This document shows, in pieces, positions 1 through 7,154 of a stretch of DNA of 36,144 nt. The first letter of the stretch is position 1; each line of letters opens with the position of its first letter. The translations under genes were made by a program, and so were the position numbers. Location of the stretch: positions 1 to 36,144 of the forward strand of contig CAKSWY010000024.1 of the NCBI GenBank assembly GCA_934513685.1, written 5' to 3'. The notes beneath the pieces are model-generated. The model saw nothing but the letters and a program-made list of their open reading frames with translations. It had not been told where the DNA came from and did no database searches. The stretch comes from an uncultured Oscillospiraceae bacterium (GTDB lineage Bacteria; Bacillota; Clostridia; Oscillospirales; Ruminococcaceae).

Positions 1-1
1 T

Positions 2-77
2 GCGGCTTTAGCTCATCTGGTAGAGCGCCACCTTGCCAAGGTGGAGGTAGCGAGTTCGAGCCTCGTAAGCCGCTCCA
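2..77 (+). tRNA. tRNA-Gly (anticodon GCC)
   Basis: A complete cloverleaf with encoded CCA. The acceptor arm GCGGCTT pairs with AAGCCGC, the anticodon stem CCACC/GGTGG encloses loop TTGCCAA (anticodon GCC), and the T arm contains GTTCGAG. It is the first of four tightly packed tRNAs; the promoter must lie left of the window. Confidence 0.96.
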
Positions 78-80
78 CAT

Positions 81-156
81 GGGGGTTTAGCTCAGCTGGG
101 AGAGCATCTGCCTTACAAGCAGAGGGTCACAGGTTCGAGCCCTGTAGTCCCCACCA
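81..156 (+). tRNA. tRNA-Val (anticodon TAC)
   Basis: Cloverleaf with encoded CCA. The anticodon stem TCTGC/GCAGA encloses loop CTTACAA, giving anticodon TAC (valine). The T arm is ACAGG/CCTGT around TTCGAGC. The acceptor stem GGGGGTT/AGTCCCC includes G-U wobbles. It lies 3 nt after tRNA-Gly. Confidence 0.95.
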
Positions 157-159
157 TTT

Positions 160-236
160 GGCCCGGTAGTTCAGTTGGTTAGAACGCTAGCCTGTCACGC
201 TAGAGGTCGTCAGTTCGAGCCTGATCCGGGTCGCCA
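160..236 (+). tRNA. tRNA-Asp (anticodon GTC)
   Basis: Cloverleaf with encoded CCA. The acceptor GGCCCGG pairs with CCGGGTC, and the anticodon stem CTAGC/GCTAG encloses loop CTGTCAC (anticodon GTC, aspartate). It lies 3 nt after tRNA-Val and is probably processed from the same transcript. Confidence 0.96.
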
Positions 237-240
237 TTAT

Positions 241-316
241 GCCTCTGTAGCTCAGTCGGTAGAGCAGGGGACTGAAAATCCCCGTGTCATTGGTTCGATT
301 CCGATCGGAGGCACCA
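241..316 (+). tRNA. tRNA-Phe (anticodon GAA)
   Basis: Cloverleaf with encoded CCA. The acceptor GCCTCTG pairs with TCGGAGGC through one wobble, and the anticodon stem GGGGA/TCCCC encloses loop CTGAAAA (anticodon GAA, phenylalanine). It is the last tRNA of the cluster, directly before a terminator. Confidence 0.96.
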
Positions 317-317
317 G

Positions 318-357
318 AAAGCGTCCAAAGCTTATGAAAAGCTTTGGACGCTTTTTT
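318..357 (+). terminator. Terminator of the tRNA cluster
   Basis: A nearly perfect inverted repeat, arms 318-333 and 338-353 (AAGCGTCCAAAGCTT and its complement), has a 4-nt loop and is followed by a T run. It starts 1-2 nt after the CCA of tRNA-Phe and is a typical intrinsic terminator. Confidence 0.92.
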
Positions 358-431
358 GTATGCCCTCTCCCCTGTTTCTCGTTTGTTTCTCTATTCGCCG
401 CATAGAAAATCAAAGTGATGTATTAAAAGTC

Positions 432-461
432 CTGATTATAGGATGAATCATCTGCTATACT
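432..461 (+). promoter_or_regulatory. Extended -10 promoter for the HIRAN gene
   Basis: TATACT at 456-461 is preceded by TGC, an extended -10 element. A weak -35 (CTGATT, 432-437) lies 18 bp upstream. This gives a 5' leader of about 60 nt. The call is by consensus only. Confidence 0.5.
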
Positions 462-528
462 TATACCAGCGCAAGGAAGACGCCGTATAGTGCGGATTGC
501 AGATTAGGAGAAACAGGAGGAACAAACA

Positions 529-858
529 ATGAAGGCTTTTATTACAATCGTCGGGTTGAATTCTTATTACGGCACTGCCCCGTTTCATGAGGGTCAAAAG
601 CTAACGCTGGTCAAAGAGCCGGAAAACCGTCACGACAAAGAAGCCATTCGCGTAGAATTGCCCGGGCTGGGACTTGTCGGATATGTAGCCAACAGCACAT
701 ACACTGTGAAAGGCGAATGCATGAGTGCCGGTCGTCTTTACGACAAAATCGGAGATCGCGCCAGCGCCAGCGTCTGCTACATTCTTGCCAACGCGCTGGT
801 GTGCCGCGTGAAAACGCATCCGGAATCCTTTGAAGAATCCGCCCATTCGGCGCAATGA
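529..858 (+). CDS. Stand-alone HIRAN-domain protein (109 aa)
   Basis: This small protein is essentially one HIRAN domain. The hallmark pattern is visible: a hydrophobic first strand (MKAFITIVGL), then GQKLTLVKEPENRHDKEAI at about residues 23-41, then GLVGYVAN at about 48-55. HIRAN domains are known from eukaryotic HLTF helicases, where they bind single-stranded 3' DNA ends, and occur alone in many bacteria, where their role is unclear. DNA binding here is inferred from the family. The start has a strong AGGAGG site about 10 nt upstream. The gene is monocistronic, with its own promoter and a terminator at 892-960. The last 20 residues are polar and probably disordered. Confidence 0.85.
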   Translation: MKAFITIVGLNSYYGTAPFHEGQKLTLVKEPENRHDKEAIRVELPGLGLVGYVANSTYTVKGECMSAGRLYDKIGDRASASVCYILANALVCRVKTHPESFEESAHSAQ

Positions 859-891
859 AGGCCATCCCCTACCCTGGCTCTGACCCCTAAC

Positions 892-960
892 AAAAAACAG
901 CAACCACCTTTTCTCTGGAACTTCACGGCAAAGTTTCATGAAAAGGGGTTGCTGTTTTTA
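892..960. terminator. Bidirectional terminator between the HIRAN gene and azlD
   Basis: The arms AAAAACAGCAACC (about 893-906) and GGTTGCTGTTTTT (947-959) are inverted repeats, extended by CTTTT/AAAAG on the loop side. T runs at either end suit both converging genes. The loop is unusually long (about 28 nt). Confidence 0.75.
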
Positions 961-1009
961 GTATTAGATACTATAAGCCAATCCAGGCTGTGGACGCTTA
1001 GAAACGGCG

Positions 1010-1324
1010 TTAGATAGGCAGAAGGATCGGCAAAATCTGCTCGGCGGCAAATACCGCAACGCACGCCCAAATGGCCACGATCAGCAGGCTCTTCCGGCGC
1101 AATGCCAGAATCACAGCCACAACCAGACCCGTCAGCGCCGAATACAGGTTGGAGGTGGAGTGAAACACATCCGGGATGGTCATTGCCGTCAGGCAGGCAT
1201 ACGGAACATAGTACAGAAACGAGCGAACGAAACGGTTTTCGATTTTCTTATGGAAAAGTACCAACGGCACCACACGAATTAGGTAGGTCACGCCCGCCAT
1301 CACCAGAATGTACCAGTAAATCAT
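1010..1324 (-). CDS. azlD: AzlD-type branched-chain amino acid exporter, small subunit
   Basis: A 104-residue hydrophobic protein with about four membrane segments (residues 3-22, 35-52, 60-80, 82-102). The AzlD signature YLIRVVPLVLF lies near residue 14. AzlD pairs with AzlC in the inner membrane to export branched-chain amino acids and toxic analogues such as azaleucine. Its ATG overlaps the azlC stop in an ATGA tetranucleotide, so the two subunits are translationally coupled. It is the last gene of a long minus-strand run and ends before the terminator at 892-960. The substrate is inferred from the family. Confidence 0.9.
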   Translation of the reverse strand: MIYWYILVMAGVTYLIRVVPLVLFHKKIENRFVRSFLYYVPYACLTAMTIPDVFHSTSNLYSALTGLVVAVILALRRKSLLIVAIWACVAVFAAEQILPILLPI

Positions 1325-2031
1325 GCGGTAACCTCCTCTTCACTCAACGGGAACATTGCGGCACCGACCGCCGCGGCAGCCACGGTGGAGAGGATGATTG
1401 CAAAGCCGGGGGTGATCCACTGAACCAGTGCCGTATAGCGGCACAAACAGCTGATGACCAGCGCGATCGCCACAACAGCGCATACCGGCTGTGATTTCCT
1501 CATGGGCGGAACGACAATGGCCACGAACATACCGTAAATGGCAATTCCAAGCGCACTTTGCAAAACGAGAGGAAGTACATCCCCCGCGATTGCGCCCACC
1601 AAAGTACCGCTTACCCAGCCGATAATGGGGCCAAAAGCCAGCCCCAGCATATAAAGAAGCCCGACACTCCCCTGCTTGTTGCTGGCCACTGCAAAGATCT
1701 CATCCGTGTTACCGTATGCGATGATGCAGCGCTGAAGCGGCGTCACCCGGGCGCTCAGCTTTTGCGAAAGCGAAAGGGACATCAGGGCATAGCGCAGGTT
1801 GATGACCAGCTGGGTCAAAGCCATTTCTGTCAGTGAAGAGCCAGCGGCAATGATGGTCAGCCCGGCAAACTGCCCGGCCGACGTCAAATTGGTCAGGGAA
1901 ATCAGGCCTGCCTGCCAGGCGGTCAGCCCGCAGGCAATCGCCTTCATGCCAAATGTAAAACTGACCGGAAAGTAGCCCATTGCAATGGGCAGCCCGTCCC
2001 GAAAGCCCTCCGAGAATTGCTCGTGGGTCAT
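1321..2031 (-). CDS. azlC: AzlC-type branched-chain amino acid exporter, large subunit
   Basis: A 236-residue protein of the usual family length. The conserved N-terminal segment GFRDGLPIAMGYFPVSFTFG (residues 9-28) and the re-entrant region NLTSAGQFAGL (about 48-58) are typical of AzlC. Six or seven membrane segments are visible. A GGAGAA ribosome site lies just upstream of the ATG. It lies 37 nt after hslO on the same strand with no terminator between, so it is probably on the hslO transcript. With azlD it forms a two-component amino acid efflux system; why this is tied to a redox chaperone gene is not clear. Confidence 0.92.
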   Translation of the reverse strand: MTHEQFSEGFRDGLPIAMGYFPVSFTFGMKAIACGLTAWQAGLISLTNLTSAGQFAGLTIIAAGSSLTEMALTQLVINLRYALMSLSLSQKLSARVTPLQRCIIAYGNTDEIFAVASNKQGSVGLLYMLGLAFGPIIGWVSGTLVGAIAGDVLPLVLQSALGIAIYGMFVAIVVPPMRKSQPVCAVVAIALVISCLCRYTALVQWITPGFAIILSTVAAAAVGAAMFPLSEEEVTA

Positions 2032-2068
2032 AATTCTCCTTCTTTCCTGATTCCTGGTTCAAAAAGGT

Positions 2069-2965
2069 TCAAGCCTTTGCATTGCGCTCAATTTCACGCA
2101 GCAGCGGCGCAAGCGGAATGTGATACTTTTTATCGCAGAACTGGCACAGCACTTCTACGGTGCCGTCCGGCTCTTCCTCTTCCAGCCGCTTCAGCTCATC
2201 CCGACCCAGGCTGATCAGCACGCGTTCTGTGCGTTCCCGGCTGCAATTGCAGCGGTAGTCCACCCGGTGGGTGTCCAGAATCTGCGGCCCGAAGCCCTTC
2301 ATGACCCGTTCCATCATATCTTCCGGCGTCATTCCCTGGCGCAGCATTTCTGTCACACTGGGCGCCGCCGCCAGATTGTTCTCCAGCTGGGTAATCTCCT
2401 CATCCGTGGCCCCGGGCAGCAGCTGAACCAGATAACCGCCCGCGCAGGCAATGGTCAGATCCGGATTGACCAAAACGCCCAAGGCGCAGGCGCTGGGGAT
2501 CTGTTCGCTGGTGGCATAGTACGAGGTAATATCCTCCGCAATTTCACCGGAAACCAGCGGAATCTGCCCCACATACGGCTCTCGCAGGCCAAGGTCCCGT
2601 ACGACGCTCAGCGTGCCGTTTCGACCAACGGCAGTGCCCACATCCAGATGTCCATCGGCACGGGGCGGAAGGTCCACCAGCGGATGGCTCACACAGCCCT
2701 TTACGCAGCCCATGCCATCGGTCACGGCAATCAGCATTCCAAGAGGGCCGTCACCTTTTACCCGCAGAGTGATGGAATCCTCCGGGCTTTTCAGCATAAT
2801 GCCCATCATGCTGGCAGCCGTCAGCAGGCGGCCCAACGCCGCGCTTGCCACCGCTCCGGTGTGGTGAATCTGCTCCATGCGCTGCACCAGCGCCGTGCTG
2901 TCCACTCCGCAAAATACAACGCCGCCGTCTTCAGACAGAGCGCGTACCATATTCTTTTCTTCCAT
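2069..2965 (-). CDS. hslO: Hsp33 redox-regulated holdase chaperone
   Basis: A full-length 298-residue Hsp33. The N-terminal substrate-binding domain contains GDGPLGMLIAV (about 71-81) and GMTPEDMMERVMKGFG (about 211-226). The C-terminal zinc redox switch is intact: C239-x-C241 and C274-x-x-C277. In this family oxidation releases zinc and unfolds the linker, turning the protein into an ATP-independent holdase. Translation starts at the first ATG, 9 nt after GGAG, rather than at an internal Met six codons on. The gene follows a methyltransferase and engB in the same run as tig, clpP, clpX and lon, so chaperone and protease functions are co-located. Confidence 0.97.
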   Translation of the reverse strand: MEEKNMVRALSEDGGVVFCGVDSTALVQRMEQIHHTGAVASAALGRLLTAASMMGIMLKSPEDSITLRVKGDGPLGMLIAVTDGMGCVKGCVSHPLVDLPPRADGHLDVGTAVGRNGTLSVVRDLGLREPYVGQIPLVSGEIAEDITSYYATSEQIPSACALGVLVNPDLTIACAGGYLVQLLPGATDEEITQLENNLAAAPSVTEMLRQGMTPEDMMERVMKGFGPQILDTHRVDYRCNCSRERTERVLISLGRDELKRLEEEEPDGTVEVLCQFCDKKYHIPLAPLLREIERNAKA

Positions 2966-2998
2966 TGTTGTATTCTCCTGTAAATCGATGAAACAGCA

Positions 2999-3763
2999 TT
3001 ACTGCCTGCCCGACTGCAACTGCGTATATTGCTTGACTGCGGTAAGAATCATCCGCTGAGAATCCTCCCGCAGAGGGCCGAAGGTCTCTCCGTCCTGCAC
3101 CCGTTCCAGCTGAAAGCCGCACTGTTCCAGTGCACTGCGCACCTGCGGCAGAGAATAGGTATATTCGCAGAAATGCTCCTCAAACGATTCGTCCGTTTCG
3201 TCGTAATGAATGTGCACGTTCAAATCCACGCGGCCCACATCCGGGTCATAATGGCTGTCCCACTGGCAGCATGCATCTGGTGTTTCCACAGAAAAATGCC
3301 CATCCGCCAAAATCTTCTGATGCTTGTAAGGGGTGTTCAGATCAAATACGAACACGCCCCCCTTCTCCATAAAGAAGCCGGCCTTGGCAATGGCGGCCTG
3401 GAACTGCTGCGGCGGGATGTGATTGTAGGTGTCAAAGGTTGAAATGGCTGCCCCGATGGTTCCGTACAGATCCAGCGATAGAATGTCCTGTTTCAGAAGA
3501 AGCAGGCGGTCCAGCAAGCCAAGCTGGTCAGCTTTGTCCCGCAGAACGGCCAACATCTCTTCCGACTGATCCACACCGATCATGTCATAACCGGCCTGGG
3601 TCAGCATCAGCGTCAGGTCCCCGGTTCCGCACCCCAGATCCAGTACGATGCCATGGATCTGTTCGTGGCGCCGCAATTCCCCATCCACGTATCGAAACAG
3701 GGTGTCATAGTCCGCTTCCCCATTGAATTCATCGTAAAAATACGCAAATTCATTATAGGCCAT
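2999..3763 (-). CDS. Class I SAM-dependent methyltransferase
   Basis: A 254-residue soluble protein with a Rossmann-fold methyltransferase domain: motif I VLDLGCGTGDLT (about 40-51), an acidic ribose-binding position in MIGVDQSEEML (about 61-71), and a motif IV-like region around STFDTYNHIP (about 108-117). The N-terminus YNEFAYFYDEF is typical of small-molecule or unassigned methyltransferases found beside hslO or engB in Clostridia. The substrate cannot be told from sequence. It starts 3 nt after the engB stop, with its GGAGG site inside the engB 3' end, so the two genes are coupled. Confidence 0.88.
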   Translation of the reverse strand: MAYNEFAYFYDEFNGEADYDTLFRYVDGELRRHEQIHGIVLDLGCGTGDLTLMLTQAGYDMIGVDQSEEMLAVLRDKADQLGLLDRLLLLKQDILSLDLYGTIGAAISTFDTYNHIPPQQFQAAIAKAGFFMEKGGVFVFDLNTPYKHQKILADGHFSVETPDACCQWDSHYDPDVGRVDLNVHIHYDETDESFEEHFCEYTYSLPQVRSALEQCGFQLERVQDGETFGPLREDSQRMILTAVKQYTQLQSGRQ

Positions 3764-3766
3764 CGA

Positions 3767-4360
3767 TCATACCTCCGGAATCAGGAAACTCTCCAAAACC
3801 GTTTTCAATTCCTCAATGCCGTAGCCGTTTTCCGCACTGGTCAGCACCACACCTTGGCAGCCATACGGCTCGCAGATGGTCTTGAATTCATCGCAGGTGG
3901 CCGCCAGCTGGCTTTTTTTCAGCTTATCAGCCTTGGTCAGCGCGGCAACAAAGGGCATTTGATGGTAGCGCAGGTACTCCATCATCTGCATATCATCAGC
4001 CGAGGGGGCATGCCGGCAGTCCAGCAGCTGCACTACAACGGTGCGCTGCCGGTCCGACTCAAAATAGCCGTTGATCAATTCATCCCAGCGTTTGCGTTCG
4101 CTGGCGGAGGTGCGGGCGTAGCCATAGCCCGGCAAATCTACAAAATAGACGTTGCCGACCTCATAAAAGTTGATGGTCGCGGTTTTGCCCGGGGTGGAGC
4201 TGACGCGCGCCAGCTTTTTGCGGTTGCAAAGCTTGTTGATCAAGCTGGATTTTCCCACATTGGAGCGCCCGGAAAAGACCAGTTCGGGGCGGTCACTGTC
4301 CGGAAGCTGGCTGAACAGGCCATAGGAGGCCTTGAAATCGGCCTGGTTGTAATTCATCAT
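3767..4360 (-). CDS. engB: EngB/YsxC ribosome-biogenesis GTPase
   Basis: A 197-residue TRAFAC GTPase, normal for the family. The motifs appear in order: G1 GRSNVGKSS (31-39), G2 in STPGKT, G3 DLPGYGYA, G4 TKADK, and a G5-like TSAENGYG near the C-terminus. EngB acts late in 50S subunit assembly and is generally essential. Its position after lon matches the conserved lon-ysxC order of Firmicutes. Two adjacent ATG codons begin the frame; the first lies 6 nt after AAAGGA. Confidence 0.96.
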   Translation of the reverse strand: MMNYNQADFKASYGLFSQLPDSDRPELVFSGRSNVGKSSLINKLCNRKKLARVSSTPGKTATINFYEVGNVYFVDLPGYGYARTSASERKRWDELINGYFESDRQRTVVVQLLDCRHAPSADDMQMMEYLRYHQMPFVAALTKADKLKKSQLAATCDEFKTICEPYGCQGVVLTSAENGYGIEELKTVLESFLIPEV

Positions 4361-4455
4361 TTGGGTTCCTTTCTTTTAATTCGCTCAACCGTCCCTCGGC
4401 GGCAGAATCAGAATGGAAGTAAATCTGTTCTTCAGCCGCTTCTATATGCCAAAGG

Positions 4456-4478
4456 CGGCAGGCCGGTTTGGCCTGCCG
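4456..4478 (-). promoter_or_regulatory. Perfect hairpin in the lon-engB gap
   Basis: CGGCAGGCC and GGCCTGCCG form a 9-bp perfect inverted repeat with a 5-nt loop in the 129-nt gap between lon and engB. No T run follows on either strand, so it is more likely an RNA processing, stabilising or weak attenuation element than a full terminator. Confidence 0.5.
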
Positions 4479-4489
4479 TCCATAAGCAA

Positions 4490-6943
4490 TTATTGGCGAA
4501 TGATCGAGCCGGAAGGTTCCGTATCTGCGGGCAAAATGGAAGGCGCACTCTTTGCGCGAGACTGTTTTCCGCCTCTGCGGCGCTTGTCTAGAACCGTCTC
4601 GGAGACGAGCGCTGCGCTCAGCACCTGAGACAGATCGCTCACCGGCACAAAATGAATGGCCTTTTTAACCACGGGGTCCACATCATACAGATCGCTCACA
4701 TTGTCCTGCGGAATCAATACTGTTTTCATACCTTCACGATAGGCGGCCATGCTTTTTTCACGCAGGCCACCGATGGGCAGCACATTGCCATGCAGCGTGA
4801 TCTCGCCGGTCATCGCCACATCACCGCGTACCGGCCGGCCAGACAGGCAGGAAATCAGCGCCGTGGTCAGCGTCACACCGGCCGAGGGTCCGTCCTTCGG
4901 AACAGCGCCTTCCGGGGCATGGATGTGAATGTCAACGGTTTTAAGCTTTGCCGCGTCAATTCCATACTCTTTGGCGTGAACGCGGGTATACGTAAGCGCC
5001 AACTGTGCGCTTTCCTTCATCACATCGCCCAGGCTGCCGGTCAATTCGATCTTTCCGCTTCCCTCTTCGATCACCTGGACTTCAATGGGAAGCGTCTCGC
5101 CGCCCACGCTGGTCCACGCAAGGCCATTGGCAACGCCAACCATCTGAGTACGGTTCAGAAATTCCGGCTTCACGCGGCGCGGGCCAAGCAGATTTTCCAA
5201 ATCCTCGGCCGAAACCGTTACTTGCTCTGCATCGCCGGCGGCAATCGTCCGGGCGCACTTGCGCAGTACATCCACCAGGGTGCGCTCCAGATTTCGCACG
5301 CCCGCTTCACGGGTATATCCATCGATCACGCCGTAAATGGCATCATCAGTCAGTGCAACGGTGCCTTCCAGCCCATTGTTTTTCAGCTGTTTGGGAAGCA
5401 GATGGTTCCGTGCAATATGGAACTTCTCCACACGCGTGTAGCTGGGCAGCTCAATCAGATCCATGCGGTCCAGCAGCGGGCTGGGAATGGCCGAAGCATC
5501 ATTGGCCGTGGTGATGAACAGCACGTCACTCAAATCAAAGGGAATGTCCAGATAATGGTCCTTGAACGTCTTGTTCTGTTCAGGGTCCAGCACTTCCAGC
5601 AAAGCCGCGGCCGGGTCGCCACGGAAGTCCCCGGCCAGTTTGTCAATCTCATCCAGCAGCAGCAGCGGATTGGACGTTTTCGCGGTGCTCAATGCACTCA
5701 TGATCTTGCCGGGCATCGCCCCGATGTATGTACGCCGATGGCCGCGAATCTCGGCCTCATCCCGTACACCGCCCAAACTCATGCGGGCATAGGTACGGCC
5801 CATGCATTCCGCGATGGAACGGGCAATGGACGTTTTGCCGACACCCGGAGGGCCAACCAGGCAAATGATCTGACCCTTAACGTCCGGGCTGAGCTTGCGC
5901 ACGGCCAGAATTTCGAGAATTCGGTCCTTCACCTTTTTCAGACCGTAATGATCCCGGTCCAGAATCGACTGTGCGCGCTTGATGTCCAGATTGTCCACGG
6001 TGGATTTGCCCCAGGGCAAATCCAGGCAGGTGTCCAGATAGGTCCGAATCACAGCGGCTTCCTGACTGTTCCCCTGCATACGGGCCAGCCGGTCCGTCTC
6101 TTTCATGAGCTTTTCATGTGCTTCTCCCGGCAGCGGCAAAGACTGAATCCGGCCGCGGTAGGTGTCCGCCTCAGCGCGGGCATCCTCCGTCTCATCCAGC
6201 TCATCGGCGATGGCGCGCATCTGTTCCCGCAGGTAATAATCCCGCTGGTTCTTGTCCATCTGTTCGTTGACTTTGTCGTCGATTTCCTTTTCCACCTGAA
6301 GAACCTGGCACTCGCGGCGCAGCAATGCCAGGATATGCTCCAGGCGGCCCATCAGGGTATCTTCCTCCAAAATGGACTGCTTATCCTGATACCGGAACAA
6401 AAGATTGGCGGGAAGATAATCGCACAGCTGCGCCGCGTTTTCGCAGCTGAGAATGTTGTACACAACATCCTTTGCCAAACGCGGACTCAGGCTCAGATAT
6501 TCTTCAAAGGCTTCTCGAATGCTGCGCATCACAGCGTCCACTTCGATTTCATCGCAGTCATTCAAGCCGCGCACCGGGGCCGGCTTCACCGTTGCCTGCA
6601 GGAAATCCCCTTCCGTATCCAGAGCCGTCAGGCAGGCGCGATACTTGCCTTCCACCAGCACTTTGACCAGATCATCCGAAACGCGGAGCACCTGTCGAAC
6701 CTCGGCAACCACGCCGATGGGGTACAGATCGCCCATGCCGGGTTCTTCCGTATCCATCTCACGCTGGGCAGTCAAAAACACTGCGTTTGTATTATTCATC
6801 GCCCATTCCACAGCGGCCACCGATTTGGAGCGGCCCACCTCAAAATGAACAACGTTATTCGGGAAAACCACCAGCCCGCGCAATGCAATGGTCGGCATGC
6901 GCAGTACATCGTGGTCTACCTTAATGGTAACTCGTTCAGACAT
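4490..6943 (-). CDS. lon: ATP-dependent protease Lon (LonA type)
   Basis: The 817 residues contain the full LonA layout: an N-terminal substrate-binding domain starting MPTIALRGLVVFP (residues 16-28), a coiled-coil region around 215-260, an AAA+ module with Walker A GPPGVGKT (364-371) and Walker B LLLLDEID (427-434), and a protease domain with the Ser-Lys dyad S687 (in KDGPSAGV) and K730 (in GLREKSMAA). It forms a cytosolic hexamer that degrades misfolded and regulatory proteins. The last 35 residues are basic and low in complexity. It has its own promoter at 7053-7082 and a long structured leader. No transmembrane pair is seen, so it is not LonB. Confidence 0.98.
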   Translation of the reverse strand: MSERVTIKVDHDVLRMPTIALRGLVVFPNNVVHFEVGRSKSVAAVEWAMNNTNAVFLTAQREMDTEEPGMGDLYPIGVVAEVRQVLRVSDDLVKVLVEGKYRACLTALDTEGDFLQATVKPAPVRGLNDCDEIEVDAVMRSIREAFEEYLSLSPRLAKDVVYNILSCENAAQLCDYLPANLLFRYQDKQSILEEDTLMGRLEHILALLRRECQVLQVEKEIDDKVNEQMDKNQRDYYLREQMRAIADELDETEDARAEADTYRGRIQSLPLPGEAHEKLMKETDRLARMQGNSQEAAVIRTYLDTCLDLPWGKSTVDNLDIKRAQSILDRDHYGLKKVKDRILEILAVRKLSPDVKGQIICLVGPPGVGKTSIARSIAECMGRTYARMSLGGVRDEAEIRGHRRTYIGAMPGKIMSALSTAKTSNPLLLLDEIDKLAGDFRGDPAAALLEVLDPEQNKTFKDHYLDIPFDLSDVLFITTANDASAIPSPLLDRMDLIELPSYTRVEKFHIARNHLLPKQLKNNGLEGTVALTDDAIYGVIDGYTREAGVRNLERTLVDVLRKCARTIAAGDAEQVTVSAEDLENLLGPRRVKPEFLNRTQMVGVANGLAWTSVGGETLPIEVQVIEEGSGKIELTGSLGDVMKESAQLALTYTRVHAKEYGIDAAKLKTVDIHIHAPEGAVPKDGPSAGVTLTTALISCLSGRPVRGDVAMTGEITLHGNVLPIGGLREKSMAAYREGMKTVLIPQDNVSDLYDVDPVVKKAIHFVPVSDLSQVLSAALVSETVLDKRRRGGKQSRAKSAPSILPADTEPSGSIIRQ

Positions 6944-7046
6944 TGAAAACCTCCCGAAAGCGGCTGGTCGAATTCTGCCCGCAAAATTTTGCTGGCGGCG
7001 GGGCAGCCGCTTTCACCCTCGAAGAAAAATAGGGCGAGGGCTTTGA
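6944..7046 (-). promoter_or_regulatory. Structured 5' leader of lon
   Basis: The roughly 100-nt leader contains an 11-bp perfect inverted repeat (arms 6956-6966 and 7004-7014, GAAAGCGGCTG and its complement). The arm nearest the gene abuts the GGGAGG ribosome site (6950-6955). Inside it is the palindrome GCAAAATTTTGC (6981-6992), and a second hairpin CCCTCG/CGAGGG lies at about 7017-7040. The structure is seen directly; control of translation is inferred. Confidence 0.6.
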
Positions 7047-7052
7047 ATAGTA

Positions 7053-7082
7053 ATTATATCATATCGCACATAATTTTGTCGA
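7053..7082 (-). promoter_or_regulatory. Promoter of lon
   Basis: On the minus strand, TCGACA (7077-7082) lies 18 bp before TATAAT (7053-7058). The -10 is preceded by TGA, forming an extended -10 element. It is well placed to drive lon and the genes after it. No CIRCE element or CtsR direct repeat is visible around it. Confidence 0.75.
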
Positions 7083-7103
7083 GTACTTCGCCGATGGTAA
7101 TGC

Positions 7104-7142
7104 AAAGCAGGCCTTCCGAACTTTGCCGGAAAGCCTGCTTTT
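7104..7142 (-). terminator. Terminator-like hairpin after clpX
   Basis: An inverted repeat AAAGCAGGC...GCCTGCTTT with an inner TCCG/CGGA pairing starts 12 nt after the clpX stop. The T run is short (3-4), so termination may be partial, leaving some readthrough into lon. Confidence 0.6.
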
Positions 7143-7154
7143 CTCTAGATTCAA

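Noticed and set aside
175..405. A 76-codon open frame across the tRNA genes
   Set aside because: It reads through tRNA-Asp, tRNA-Phe and the terminator, so it cannot be a real gene.
4652..6946. A 764-codon open frame on the plus strand
   Set aside because: It is antisense to lon, has no ribosome site or protein-like composition (rich in His, Gln and Arg), and lon is certain by its motifs.
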